From Nocardia mangyaensis (lineage in GTDB: Bacteria; Actinomycetota; Actinomycetes; Mycobacteriales; Mycobacteriaceae), in assembly GCF_001886715.1 (NCBI RefSeq), contig NZ_CP018082.1, positions 6,200,001-6,264,000 on the forward strand: DNA of 64,000 bases, in the 5' to 3' direction. Numbering within the stretch: position 1 is the stretch's first letter; each line of letters begins with the position of its first letter. The notes beneath the pieces are model-generated. The model had not been told where the DNA came from and did not search any database. It saw only the letters and a list, made by a program, of their open reading frames with translations. Positions 43,243-53,217 of this stretch are shown piece by piece. The translations under genes and the position numbers were made by a program.

Positions 43243-45950
43243 GGCTGCCCCAGCTGGAACTGCTCACACAGCAGCGCGGTGTCCAGCTTCACGGTCTGAC
43301 CGTCCGCGTCGATGTCCAAGACTGGATAGCCCTCCACCTGCAACAACTTTCGTAGCGCGGTGACAGTGCCGGTGATCCGGTGCGCGGGCACTCCCGCGTG
43401 TGCGGCCATGGTATCCATCGTGGCCCGCCCACCACCGGCCAGCAACGCGGCCAGCAACGCCGCGACCCGGTCATCGGGCAGCAATCCGCGAGGGTTCCCC
43501 TTCTTACGCTGGGCGTAGACATCGCTCACCAGTAGCGCCTCGATCATCGCCGGACGCGCCACCTGCTGCGCAGCCTCGGCAGGGCTGGCGTCGACGTCGT
43601 CGAACAAGCTCGGTTCCGGCGTGGACCGTTTGCCGGTCTTCGTCTCGAGCACCAACGGGGTGTCGGGCAGCGCCTCGCGCCACCAGTCGGGGCCGGCGAC
43701 CGGCGCACCGGCCCACCCGGGTACATCCTTGTCGTCGCCGGCGGTGAACACGAGCAGCGGGATCACCGCTTCGGCGGGTGCGGCCCCACCGTGATAGCCC
43801 TCCTTGCGCGGCCCGTACCGCAACTCCTCGCGCCACGGCAACACCACCGCGCCGCCGCCCTTACCGACCCGCGACCCGTGCACGGCGACCTCCCCGTCAC
43901 CAGCAGGGGGTTGCGCTGGGCGCCAACGGTTTTCGCTCGACGGCGACGCCACGACCTTCGCGTCGGGACCGCGGTCGATCACATGACCGTGGTCGGAGAT
44001 CATGACCACGACCCGGTTCCGCGCGTAGGTCATCAAATCCCGTACGGCGGCGACCGTGTCGGTGCTCCACACCGTGATGCCCGGCGTGCTGCGGTCCAGC
44101 GCGTCATCGATGGTGTTCACCACGGCGGCGACCAGCCGGACCCGGTCATCGGCCACCGCGTCGGTCACCGCCGCATCAAGGACCGACCCGGCTCCTGATC
44201 GCTGGCCACCTTTGTGCACCAACATCCCGTCCGGGTACCGCCCAGCGAACGCGGCCCGTTCCGCGTCCGCCTGCCCGACCGCGATCCGCCCCGACAGCAG
44301 GCTGCACCGGCTGACCTCGGTGATCGTCGGCAACGCCGCGAGCACACCCGCACGCGGACCACCGCCGGGTGTGAGCTCAAGCCAAGTCCCGGTGCGGGTC
44401 ACTGATTCGGCGAGTTCGGTCGCCGCGGCCACGCTCATCCCGTCGAGCACGATCAGCAGGACCGGTTTGCGCCGCAGGATCGGCGCGACCACCCGATCCA
44501 GCACGTCCTCGACCCGCAGCATCGCGCCCGGCTGCGCTTCCGCGGCGGTGTCGGCGGCCAGCAGGACCGCGAACTGTTCGTCGTGGCGTGCCCGCCGCGC
44601 GTCGACCCGGCGGTACAGCTCCTTGTACGCCTCGGCGATGTCGACGTCACCGGCGAACACATCCAGGCGGGCACGGTCCACCCAGCCGTCGACCAGGATC
44701 TGCCGCTGCAACGCCTCGAGCAGCGTGCGTGGCGCAGCGGACTCCGGGAGGGCGAGCCACCGCAACAACCGCACCGCCATCCGCGCGGTCTCGACCCGGT
44801 GGTGGTCCTCTGTCGCGGTCCGGTGTCCTTCGACGACGTCGAGCTTCGTCTGCGCGGCAGCGACCTTGTCGACTGTCACGGTCTTCGACGACAACGCGGC
44901 CTGAACCGCAATACCGAAGTCCCGCATCCGCATCGCGAAACCGGTCGGCAGCAGGTCTGAAGCACCCAGCGTGGCGACAGCGTCGATGTCGACAGCCAGT
45001 TTCTCCGCGCGGTGGAACATTCTGGCCACCGCGTGCGGGTCGGTGTCGGAAGCGCGGACCACCCAGGCTTCCGCGGTGGCCCGCAGCGCGTTGGCCTGCG
45101 CATCAGTCAGGCGGTTGCCACCGAAGAATGGTTCGAGCCGGGCCCGCGTGACCGCGACCACCGTCCCGACATCGGCCACTGCGGCTGCCCGCCCAGCGGC
45201 AGGACCAATCGACGCTGTTGACGTGGGCCAGGCGGCGGCGGCGAGCAGACCCAGCGGAATCGCGTCGCTGCCGTACCCGGCACGGACCGCCGCCATGATC
45301 GGCACCGCCGCCGGACCGGCGATGTCGGTGAGATAGCTGGCGATTCCTTCGAGCAGGTCGCCGGGTAGTTTGCTGAACCGCAACACTTTCGCCGCGTCGC
45401 TGCTCCAGTCCAGCAGGCCACCGGCGTCGAGCTGGTCGGGTGCCAGACCCGACAATTGCGCGGTCAGACACCGCAACACGTGGTCGCGGGTGACGATCAC
45501 GCCGGGCGGCGCCGGCCAACCCGATTCGGGCGCGTACTGAGCGAGGGCGTCGGCGATCCAGCTGCCGCCGCCGTAGCGGCTGTCCACGATGCTGGGGTCC
45601 AGATTGTTGGTCTCGAACATCTGCCGGACCAGGTCCCACCGGTCGACACTGCGCACCTGCGCGCGACTCAAATGTGCGAGCAGGCCGTCGCCGAGCTCAC
45701 TGTCGCTGAGTTCGGTGAGCAGCACCAGCCGCTCATCACCGGACCGGTCATGCAACGCGGCCCGCACCGCCAGCGGAGTGGGACACGGGACGACACGGGC
45801 CGTGGTCTCACCGATCCGCAGCACCGGATCACCCGGCCACTGCGGGATCGCGCGCAACGCGATGACCCGGCGGGTGTCTTCCTTCTCCCCCAGCCAGGAC
45901 TCGACTTTCCGGCGAATCACCGCCGGCCGCACCGGTTCCCGGCTCATCAC
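43239..45950 (-). CDS. pglZ: BREX alkaline-phosphatase-like protein PglZ
   Basis: The 903-residue protein has an alkaline-phosphatase-type core: VLLIVLDGMSVAAATELAE (about residue 500) and MISDHGHVIDRGPD (about 652) carry the expected metal ligands. The N-terminal half is the PglZ-specific region, and the C-terminal end has a winged-helix-like part. PglZ is needed for BREX protection and is a hallmark of all BREX types. The start overlaps the pglY stop (ATGA). Confidence 0.92.
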   Translation of the reverse strand: MMSREPVRPAVIRRKVESWLGEKEDTRRVIALRAIPQWPGDPVLRIGETTARVVPCPTPLAVRAALHDRSGDERLVLLTELSDSELGDGLLAHLSRAQVRSVDRWDLVRQMFETNNLDPSIVDSRYGGGSWIADALAQYAPESGWPAPPGVIVTRDHVLRCLTAQLSGLAPDQLDAGGLLDWSSDAAKVLRFSKLPGDLLEGIASYLTDIAGPAAVPIMAAVRAGYGSDAIPLGLLAAAAWPTSTASIGPAAGRAAAVADVGTVVAVTRARLEPFFGGNRLTDAQANALRATAEAWVVRASDTDPHAVARMFHRAEKLAVDIDAVATLGASDLLPTGFAMRMRDFGIAVQAALSSKTVTVDKVAAAQTKLDVVEGHRTATEDHHRVETARMAVRLLRWLALPESAAPRTLLEALQRQILVDGWVDRARLDVFAGDVDIAEAYKELYRRVDARRARHDEQFAVLLAADTAAEAQPGAMLRVEDVLDRVVAPILRRKPVLLIVLDGMSVAAATELAESVTRTGTWLELTPGGGPRAGVLAALPTITEVSRCSLLSGRIAVGQADAERAAFAGRYPDGMLVHKGGQRSGAGSVLDAAVTDAVADDRVRLVAAVVNTIDDALDRSTPGITVWSTDTVAAVRDLMTYARNRVVVMISDHGHVIDRGPDAKVVASPSSENRWRPAQPPAGDGEVAVHGSRVGKGGGAVVLPWREELRYGPRKEGYHGGAAPAEAVIPLLVFTAGDDKDVPGWAGAPVAGPDWWREALPDTPLVLETKTGKRSTPEPSLFDDVDASPAEAAQQVARPAMIEALLVSDVYAQRKKGNPRGLLPDDRVAALLAALLAGGGRATMDTMAAHAGVPAHRITGTVTALRKLLQVEGYPVLDIDADGQTVKLDTALLCEQFQLGQP

Positions 45951-48900
45951 GGCAGCACCTCCCAGGAGATCCGCACCCTGGCGCCCGCCGCGATGAGCGA
46001 CTCGATCTCACCGAGGACCGCCTGCGCGGCCACCTTGTCGGTCACCTCACGTGACCGGCCAACCGCCGGCTGGGTACCTCCGCCCGACTGCTTCGGGTGT
46101 TCTTCAGGGTCGCTGACAGCCTTACCGGAGTCGGAGGGCACCAGGGGTTCGATCGGCTGGGCCGGGTTGGTGGTCGGCAGTGTGATCGATGGTGGCGGCT
46201 GCATAGCGAGCAGCTGTTCGGTCGAGGTCACCGCACGCTCGAGCGCCCCCGACAGTTCAGCGACGTTCTGTTCCCGCCGCGCGGCGTCGCGCAGTTCGGT
46301 GACGATCAGCGCCGCCCGCTCGTCAGCGGCAGCCTTGTCGACCATCGCCGACAACAGCGTCCACCGAGCGCGCCCGAGAGCCTCACACACCCGCTGGGCC
46401 TGTTTGAACGCCGTGCTCGCGGCGATGTCGTCGGCGGAACCGAAGTCGGCTTCAGCGACCAAACCCACCACGACGACATCGTCGGACTCGCCGTTGATGT
46501 CGCGCAGCACCCGCGCCACCCGCTTCGCGGTGGCCAGTCGCCCGGTCCGCGCGTCCGCGTCGATCCCGAGGATCGCGGCATGCTCGGTCAGTTGCTCGAT
46601 CAACCGCACCGTCGGATCGTGATATTGCGCGGCGATCCGCCGGATCGTGGTCCCGAACTCGGCCAGCGTGGTGGGGTTCAGGTAACCGGGCAACGCCTCC
46701 CCGAAAATCGGTTTGGCCCGCTCGACCGCCCGCGCCCAGGACGCGGGTTCCGGCATCGCCGGCCGCCGCAGCACCAAGGCGTCGGTCACCTGCTGCACTG
46801 CCTGCACCGCGAACCGTGAAGTCCCCTGATACCAGGCCAAGCCCTGTTCGAGCGCGAACACCGCGAGAATCAGATTCTGCAGGTCACGGTCGAACCCCCG
46901 GGCCGGCCGCTCCAGCAGATCGCGCAACACCTGGACTGGATAGTCGTCGGTGTAGCCCGCCCGCGCCGCCGCCTGCAACAAGTGATTGCTCCACCAGCAG
47001 GTGTTGTTGTTCAGGACGTAGATGTTCTCCGTCAGCTCACCGAGCCGCAGGTGATTGCTGATCCGCTTCACCGTCGACTTGTCGCTCGTGGTCTCGACCT
47101 TCGCGCGACGCGCCTCGTCCGCCGCCGCGCCGCGCGCGTATTCGAGGACCTTGTTCAATTCGGCCCGGGTGACCGGTCTCTCGTCCTCCGGCAGGTTCGG
47201 CTCGCCAGGATAGGACCACTTCAGCAGGTCAGCCGTCAGATTGGCGAACGCGGCGTCGAACGTGCCGCCCCGCAGATCGCCGAGCGCGGCGCCCTCAGCG
47301 AGAGTGTGGAGCACTCCGACGTCGTCGGGTTCGACATCGGTGTCAGTGGCCTGCGCCCGCACCACCCCGTAGGCCCGCCGCAGCCCGTCCGACAACGCCG
47401 CACGCAGGTGCCGCTGACGGTCCTGCAAGTAGGTTTTGCCCGCCTGCCGGTCAGCCACCGACCAGTCGGTGGCCAGGTTCGACAACCGGTCCCCATTGCC
47501 ACCGCTACCGAGGAGGTAGTTGATCCGCGCCAGCTGCGTCAGCCTGGTGTGCAGTTCCTCGGTAATGAAGTACGGCAACCAAAACACCGTCCGCGAGCCA
47601 CGATCGAGCTGCTCGATCCGCGCCAAGTCGTCGCGCCGGTTCCCCCCGATATCGAACGGATAGTCGACCACCACCCGCCAGGTCTCCCCCGTCGCATACA
47701 GCGCACTGTCAGGAAAATTGACGTTGTCGCGCACGTTGGCGAACGTCACGATCACCTGCTGGCGCCGACCCCGCCAGTCCCGCTGATAGGTCAGGTCGCC
47801 GAACGTCCCTTCGCCGCTGGGAATCCCGATCCCCGCGCACACCATGTCACGCACCAGCGACTGCAACACCCCGGTCGTGGTCTCCCGGTCCGGGACCAGA
47901 TCCAGCAACCGGTCATAATTCACCGTCGATAACTTCAGCGAGAACACCGGATCCGGACCGTCGGTTCTCTGCAGTTCACCGGCATCAGCGGCGAGCTTCG
48001 TCAACTGACCGATCACGATCTGCGCTTCCCAGCCCGGCACCGGCGCCTTAATGCTGCCGAAGTTCAACGCATGCAACCGCGACGCCGTGAGAGTGTGCAG
48101 CGCAGGCACTTCCGGCACCAACGCACCCAGCAGCAGTGTGCGGACCAACCTGTCATCACGCTGGAAATCCTCGCTCGTCGCGGATTGCGCCTCGGTGACG
48201 TTGTTGAGCGCCAACACCAGCGGCCGCAACTTCTGCAAATACGTGTCGCGCGCGGCTTGGAACTGCTGCTTCAGCTTTGCCCGGTCCGGCAGTTCCCCAC
48301 GCAACACCAGCGGCTCGAACAGCTCCGCCACACCGATCAAGTCGTTGACCGCCAACCTGTCGCGGCGTTGGACCAGCAGTTCGGTCATCACCCGCAGCGC
48401 GGTCCGCTCCCGCTGCAACGCCTGCGACAACGCGACCAGGCTGGCGACCAAAGCCGGCGAGAACGGATACAGCCGCCGGAACGTCAACCGGTCCGACCCG
48501 ACACCGGCGTCGTCGTACTGCGCACCCGACAGCAGCACATCCCACACCTCACGGTTGTTCCGAACCGCCTCGAACGCCTGATCGATGATCCCGCGTGCCT
48601 GTTCCGCCGGGACCTCGGCGGTGCCCGGGCGCAGCAACCGGCGTTCGGTGATTTCCGGAAGGTTCGTGTCGGCGAGCACGATGTCGGAGCCGAATCTGCC
48701 CTGCACACTTCGCATCACCGCGGCGAGCACATCTCGCTCAGTGCCGCCGACCTGCGGACCGAGGAATTCCTCGAGGTCACGCTGGCGCGACACGAACGAC
48801 ACCAGCGGCAACGGCCGTGCGGTGTCAGACGACTCGACCAGCTTGTTCAGCTTCGCACCCTCGGTGGTGACGAACGTCGTGTCCGAGATTCGAGTCGACA

Positions 48901-49702
48901 ACCACAGGATCAGCTCGTCGAGGAACAACACCACCACGTCGTAGCTCAGGCTCTGCGCGTGCCGGGTGATGACCTGCAGACCAGTGTCGAGATCCAAGTA
49001 CTCACCGCTACGCACCGAGCCCTTGTAGAACGCGGTGGTCAACGCGCTCACGAGGCTGTCACGTTCCTTGGTCCCCGGCGGGCTCGCGACAGCCGCGTCA
49101 TAGCGCTCCGGAGTCCACCCATGTTGTTTCGCAACGGCAGCGGCCAGCCCGGTACCCGGCGCGTTCGGCGCACCTCCCCCAGCGAGCTTCGCGAAGAACT
49201 TCTCGTCCCCGAGGTCTTTACGGTGCTCCGCCGCGTTGACGAGCATCGAGTCAGACTGATGCACCGCGGGGAGCTCGGCTTCCGGGTGCAGCGCGGTTAT
49301 CTGATTCAGATATCCCTCGAGCACAGCCTGTTCGACCGATCTCGCACTGAGCATGTGGAAGGTCAGACACAGCACCTTCCGCCCCTGCAGCCAGTCGTCG
49401 GCGTCAGCGATCGGCTCCGCCAATCCCGGCACCTCACGCGCGGCAGTGTTGTGCCGCAGGATCTCCCGCAGCACCGACATGAAATGCGACTTACCGGAAC
49501 CGAACGAACCGTGCAGGAACTTCGCCTGCGACCGCCGCGTGTTCACCGCATGCCCGACCATGGTCAGCGCCTCACCGAAACTCAATCTCAGCTGGTCGGT
49601 GACCACATAGTTGGTCAGGTCCGCTCCCTCGGACGCCTTGACCACGAAGTCGCTGTCCCCGACCGAGGTCGGGATGCTGATCAGCTTCCGCAGCAACGTC
49701 AT
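45947..49702 (-). CDS. pglY: BREX large ATPase PglY (BrxC-like)
   Basis: The 1,251-residue ATPase has Walker A FLHGSFGSGKSHFMSVL (about residue 67) and Walker B DVVVLFLDELILWLS (about 259). The N-terminal part (TSVGDSDFVVKASEGADLTN) is typical of PglY. The long C-terminal region is helical, with a possible coiled coil. In BREX it acts as the large AAA+ protein with PglX. The ATG overlaps the pglX stop (ATGA). Confidence 0.92.
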   Translation of the reverse strand: MTLLRKLISIPTSVGDSDFVVKASEGADLTNYVVTDQLRLSFGEALTMVGHAVNTRRSQAKFLHGSFGSGKSHFMSVLREILRHNTAAREVPGLAEPIADADDWLQGRKVLCLTFHMLSARSVEQAVLEGYLNQITALHPEAELPAVHQSDSMLVNAAEHRKDLGDEKFFAKLAGGGAPNAPGTGLAAAVAKQHGWTPERYDAAVASPPGTKERDSLVSALTTAFYKGSVRSGEYLDLDTGLQVITRHAQSLSYDVVVLFLDELILWLSTRISDTTFVTTEGAKLNKLVESSDTARPLPLVSFVSRQRDLEEFLGPQVGGTERDVLAAVMRSVQGRFGSDIVLADTNLPEITERRLLRPGTAEVPAEQARGIIDQAFEAVRNNREVWDVLLSGAQYDDAGVGSDRLTFRRLYPFSPALVASLVALSQALQRERTALRVMTELLVQRRDRLAVNDLIGVAELFEPLVLRGELPDRAKLKQQFQAARDTYLQKLRPLVLALNNVTEAQSATSEDFQRDDRLVRTLLLGALVPEVPALHTLTASRLHALNFGSIKAPVPGWEAQIVIGQLTKLAADAGELQRTDGPDPVFSLKLSTVNYDRLLDLVPDRETTTGVLQSLVRDMVCAGIGIPSGEGTFGDLTYQRDWRGRRQQVIVTFANVRDNVNFPDSALYATGETWRVVVDYPFDIGGNRRDDLARIEQLDRGSRTVFWLPYFITEELHTRLTQLARINYLLGSGGNGDRLSNLATDWSVADRQAGKTYLQDRQRHLRAALSDGLRRAYGVVRAQATDTDVEPDDVGVLHTLAEGAALGDLRGGTFDAAFANLTADLLKWSYPGEPNLPEDERPVTRAELNKVLEYARGAAADEARRAKVETTSDKSTVKRISNHLRLGELTENIYVLNNNTCWWSNHLLQAAARAGYTDDYPVQVLRDLLERPARGFDRDLQNLILAVFALEQGLAWYQGTSRFAVQAVQQVTDALVLRRPAMPEPASWARAVERAKPIFGEALPGYLNPTTLAEFGTTIRRIAAQYHDPTVRLIEQLTEHAAILGIDADARTGRLATAKRVARVLRDINGESDDVVVVGLVAEADFGSADDIAASTAFKQAQRVCEALGRARWTLLSAMVDKAAADERAALIVTELRDAARREQNVAELSGALERAVTSTEQLLAMQPPPSITLPTTNPAQPIEPLVPSDSGKAVSDPEEHPKQSGGGTQPAVGRSREVTDKVAAQAVLGEIESLIAAGARVRISWEVLP

Positions 49703-52700
49703 GCCAGTTCCTCCACGCCACGCAGTTCAGTCAGCTTGTTGCGATCCGACCCCAGGCCGGACAACTCCCCATCGATGAGCCCAGTGAAGAACTCCGCCGG
49801 CGTCCCTGGATACCCGGCCTTCGGTTCACCGTGCCACTGGCGCAGCCACGGCTCCAACTCGGCCAAACCCGCCAGAATCGGCAGCAGCCGCTCGGCCGGC
49901 CAGCCACCAGCGGTCTTGCGATCCATGTACATCGCAGCCAGCGCCCGCGCCTGATCCAGGTGATCCCAACCGGCCCAACCGAGCAACAGGGTCGGGTCAC
50001 CGTCCCTGCCGACGCTCGGGTAGGAGATGAAACGCTCCTTCGGCACATCCAATCTGCCGCGGTTCCGCCAATAGCTGGACTTGGTGAAGTCAGTCGACGA
50101 ATACCTCGGCGGCGCTGCAATATCGACCACCTCGCCGACATCCTCGCGCCGCTGCGAAGCCCACGTCCGCTCCCACTGAGCTCGTTTACGCAACCCTGTC
50201 GGCTTGTAGCGGGCGGACGGCAGGAACGGTACATGCTCGTCAGCTATCAGCTTGCCAAGGGACTTGACCAGGTCGTGCTGATCAGTGCCTACCCATAGGT
50301 CCAGAACCGATCGGAAGTCCTCGTCGTGCCGCACCCGGTCCGCCAACTGTGCGACCGACAGCGATGTCGGGTTGCCGCCCCACATCTCGGGTGCTTCCAG
50401 ACGGTCCAGCAGCCAATCGCGCAGAGCAACAGCCTGCATCGCATCCCAACCGTCAGTTGCCCACCGCCGCTTGAACTCCGGGCGCTCAATCAAACCGATG
50501 TTCCGGTCACTCTCAATCACAGCGATGCGCCGCTCCACCACAGCCCGGTAGTCTGCCAGCCAGTGGTCGGGAAGTTCGGTGATTGGTATCGAGTTGTGCC
50601 GGGCGAACCACTGGGTCTCTGATCCACCCGCAGATAACTTACGGGCCAGCATGATCTCGAAAGCACGTTGCCCGAGTTCCAGTTCTGGAGGCTTCACCGC
50701 AGTGAGATCCTCATCGAGGAGACCGTAGAGTCGGTACACCTCCCAGTCGAGCTCCTCCTGGGCCGCGATCATCTTGGCACGAGTCGACTCGTACTCGGCG
50801 CGGGCTGATGCCAAGCAGCCCTGGTTCGGGACCTCGGAGACCGCGATCACGGCGGGCGTACATGCAGCGAGTACCCGTGCCAGGGTGTCTAATTCGAGGC
50901 TGAGTACAGCTGGATACGACGACGGCAGCGGGAACTGCTCCAGCTTTGTGCCGGTGAATTCATAGAACCGCTCCCATTCATCGTGCATGAATCCGCCCGT
51001 GCCGGACTGGCTCCCCTTGTCGTGACTGACCTGCTTCAACCAGAAGCATGCAGTCGAAGAATTCAATACGCCGAGCAGCCCCAGATGATCGTCCTCCGTT
51101 GCCCCCGCCGGTAATTTGATCACCGGCGCAGTTCTATTGAACAGACGGCGACCCCTATCCAGCGAAAAGTGATTGTGGGTGGAAACAAACGAGAATCCAA
51201 TTCCGAGCTCGACCTGCAACTTGCTTGTGTAGTTCTCCAAATGGGAGTACCACGGTCTCCCATTGTCGGTTATCGTCTGCCCGAAGATCATACGCTTAGC
51301 AAGTAGCGCACGGTGAGGCCACAAACTCACGGAAACCAGGCGTGCATCCTCAGCAACAACTGAACGATTCAGGTTGTCCGAGTATGGGTTTCTCACTTGA
51401 ATCGATCCACCGAACCCGTAATCTCGAACATATTCACCGATCACAAGCTCACGAGTGAAGTCCTCATCACCAACGCGACGAGCTGTCGAGATGTCCGGCA
51501 GGAAGTATACGTCATCTGCTCCCGTTGCCGTAGTTCTACCGACGCTGTCAACCATCTCTGACAGTCGGCTGCATCCGTCCTCGATTTCAGCCACAAGATC
51601 GCCCGATCCACCTCCAGCCAGGCTCCAAGGGTGCGAATCAAATCGTTCCCGAGCGAGGTTCGCAACATTGACCCAGTTGGAATCCAGGCCAGGATGATCA
51701 ATGCCCGTCACGATTGCCGTCCAGACCAGCCCATCAGAAGGATCGTCAGGCTGAGATGGCTCGCCACGCACGCCCAAGACCGCGAGGATAGGCCCGGAGT
51801 AGCGCGGACTCACGAGCCTGTTACGCCCGACAAGAATGACGGTCGGCGTCCCATGCCCTGGAATATATGCGGCAGACGTATCGATTATCTCCGCAAGGTC
51901 TACCTTTGCCGCAAAATATTCATTGATCAGCTTCTTTCCGAACTCTCGCTTCATGAAGGCATTCCCCGTAATCTGCCCCACAAATCCAGCGCCCCTACCA
52001 TCTTGCGAGCTGCCCTTTATTGCGAGATCGAAGAAGCGTTTCGCAAAAGGTACCGTAAGGGCGTATTGGCGATAACAAACTTCGCCGTAGAGGCTACGAT
52101 ACAATTCGTTTACCTTGGGGTCCTTAACGGTGATATAAGGCGGATTTCCAACAACTACCGTGTAGGCCCCAGGCCTGAGGTACTCAGCTAACAGGTCACC
52201 GTCTTCAGCGTGGTAAGCAAAGACCGGCCTGCCCTCTGATTCAGCAAATAGGTCACCTTGAAACCGGCTGTCTTCACGAGTCCACCCCAGCAATGAGTCC
52301 CCCGTCGCAACACGCACTGGATAGGCGGTATTCAGGTCTCGCCGTCCGGTCGCACGCAACGCAGCAACCAATAACCGGAAACGCGCGATCGCGACGGCTA
52401 TCGGATTCAGGTCGACGCCGGTTACCTGGCCCAACGCTCGTTCGACGATCGTATCGATAGACGTACCAGGCTCCCGCTGCCGCCATAGCCGCAGTAGCCG
52501 GTCAAAGGACCCAAGTAGGAAGTGTCCGGATCCACAAGTGGGGTCGATCACGGACATCTCGGCGAGCCCGAACTCCTTCAGTGCTGGATCGAAGGTTCGG
52601 TCGAGAATGAACTCCTCTACGAAGTCTGGCGTCTGCAGTAGCGCGTACTTCTTCTGCGCATGAATGGATAGATTCTGATAGAGGTCTCCCAGGAATCGGG

Positions 52701-53217
52701 TCTCTATCGTCTCCGACTTAAGCGACCGGTGCCCTGCTCCCCGCCGGAAGAATTCCGACAGCTTCTCAGCTGCCTCAGCGGAGATATCGAACCGCCACAC
52801 ATCGTTATGCTCATCGAAAATTTTACTGGTCGCACGCAAACCTTTCAAGTGCGAGAACGCTCCCCGCAACCAGTGCCGATCGTTGTGCGTTGGGTTGGCG
52901 ACGAGGTAGCCCTGCAATGCTTGCAGCGCCCGCTCAGTGGAGGCACCGGATTCGGGGCCTCCCAACCAGATCTCCTTGATGAGTTCGTTGTCCTCGCAGA
53001 ACCGCACGAAAACGCATCCCAAGACCCACGCCACGGCGGCTTGGTCAAGCTCGTCCTCAAGCCAGGTTTCGAAGGTGACCCCAAGCCTCTCAGCGGACCG
53101 AGCTTCGGCGTACTCCGACTGGAGGTCCACCGCCAGCTCGCCGCTTGCCGCTACCTGCGTACGCAGGTCATCGACCAGGTACTTGACCTGGCCTTGCAGC
53201 GCTTTCAGCTCGATCAT
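49699..53217 (-). CDS. pglX: BREX adenine-specific DNA methyltransferase PglX
   Basis: The 1,172-residue N6-adenine methyltransferase has SAM motif SVIDPTCGSGHFLLGSFD (about residue 226) and the catalytic NPPY in VVGNPPYITVKD (about 357). The C-terminal half is the target-recognition and BREX-specific region. It marks host DNA so that the system attacks unmethylated phage DNA. I chose the ATG at 53217 (MIELKALQGQ), which overlaps the pglW stop as ATGA with AGGAAGG upstream; a start at 53268 would overlap by 55 bases. Slightly lower GC around 51.0-52.3 kb suggests a divergent recognition segment. No homopolymer phase-switch tract was seen. Confidence 0.93.
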   Translation of the reverse strand: MIELKALQGQVKYLVDDLRTQVAASGELAVDLQSEYAEARSAERLGVTFETWLEDELDQAAVAWVLGCVFVRFCEDNELIKEIWLGGPESGASTERALQALQGYLVANPTHNDRHWLRGAFSHLKGLRATSKIFDEHNDVWRFDISAEAAEKLSEFFRRGAGHRSLKSETIETRFLGDLYQNLSIHAQKKYALLQTPDFVEEFILDRTFDPALKEFGLAEMSVIDPTCGSGHFLLGSFDRLLRLWRQREPGTSIDTIVERALGQVTGVDLNPIAVAIARFRLLVAALRATGRRDLNTAYPVRVATGDSLLGWTREDSRFQGDLFAESEGRPVFAYHAEDGDLLAEYLRPGAYTVVVGNPPYITVKDPKVNELYRSLYGEVCYRQYALTVPFAKRFFDLAIKGSSQDGRGAGFVGQITGNAFMKREFGKKLINEYFAAKVDLAEIIDTSAAYIPGHGTPTVILVGRNRLVSPRYSGPILAVLGVRGEPSQPDDPSDGLVWTAIVTGIDHPGLDSNWVNVANLARERFDSHPWSLAGGGSGDLVAEIEDGCSRLSEMVDSVGRTTATGADDVYFLPDISTARRVGDEDFTRELVIGEYVRDYGFGGSIQVRNPYSDNLNRSVVAEDARLVSVSLWPHRALLAKRMIFGQTITDNGRPWYSHLENYTSKLQVELGIGFSFVSTHNHFSLDRGRRLFNRTAPVIKLPAGATEDDHLGLLGVLNSSTACFWLKQVSHDKGSQSGTGGFMHDEWERFYEFTGTKLEQFPLPSSYPAVLSLELDTLARVLAACTPAVIAVSEVPNQGCLASARAEYESTRAKMIAAQEELDWEVYRLYGLLDEDLTAVKPPELELGQRAFEIMLARKLSAGGSETQWFARHNSIPITELPDHWLADYRAVVERRIAVIESDRNIGLIERPEFKRRWATDGWDAMQAVALRDWLLDRLEAPEMWGGNPTSLSVAQLADRVRHDEDFRSVLDLWVGTDQHDLVKSLGKLIADEHVPFLPSARYKPTGLRKRAQWERTWASQRREDVGEVVDIAAPPRYSSTDFTKSSYWRNRGRLDVPKERFISYPSVGRDGDPTLLLGWAGWDHLDQARALAAMYMDRKTAGGWPAERLLPILAGLAELEPWLRQWHGEPKAGYPGTPAEFFTGLIDGELSGLGSDRNKLTELRGVEELA

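Noticed and set aside
48071..49954. A 627-codon plus-strand frame opposite pglY and pglX
   Set aside because: It is a long antisense shadow caused by GC-rich third codon positions. It has no ribosome-binding site, and its composition (many Arg, His, Gln) is not protein-like. The same holds for other long frames opposite the BREX genes, traA and the ParB-like gene.
49699..53217. A homopolymer phase-variation tract in pglX, as in the Streptomyces coelicolor Pgl system
   Set aside because: I saw no run of six or more G or C in pglX, and the frame is complete.
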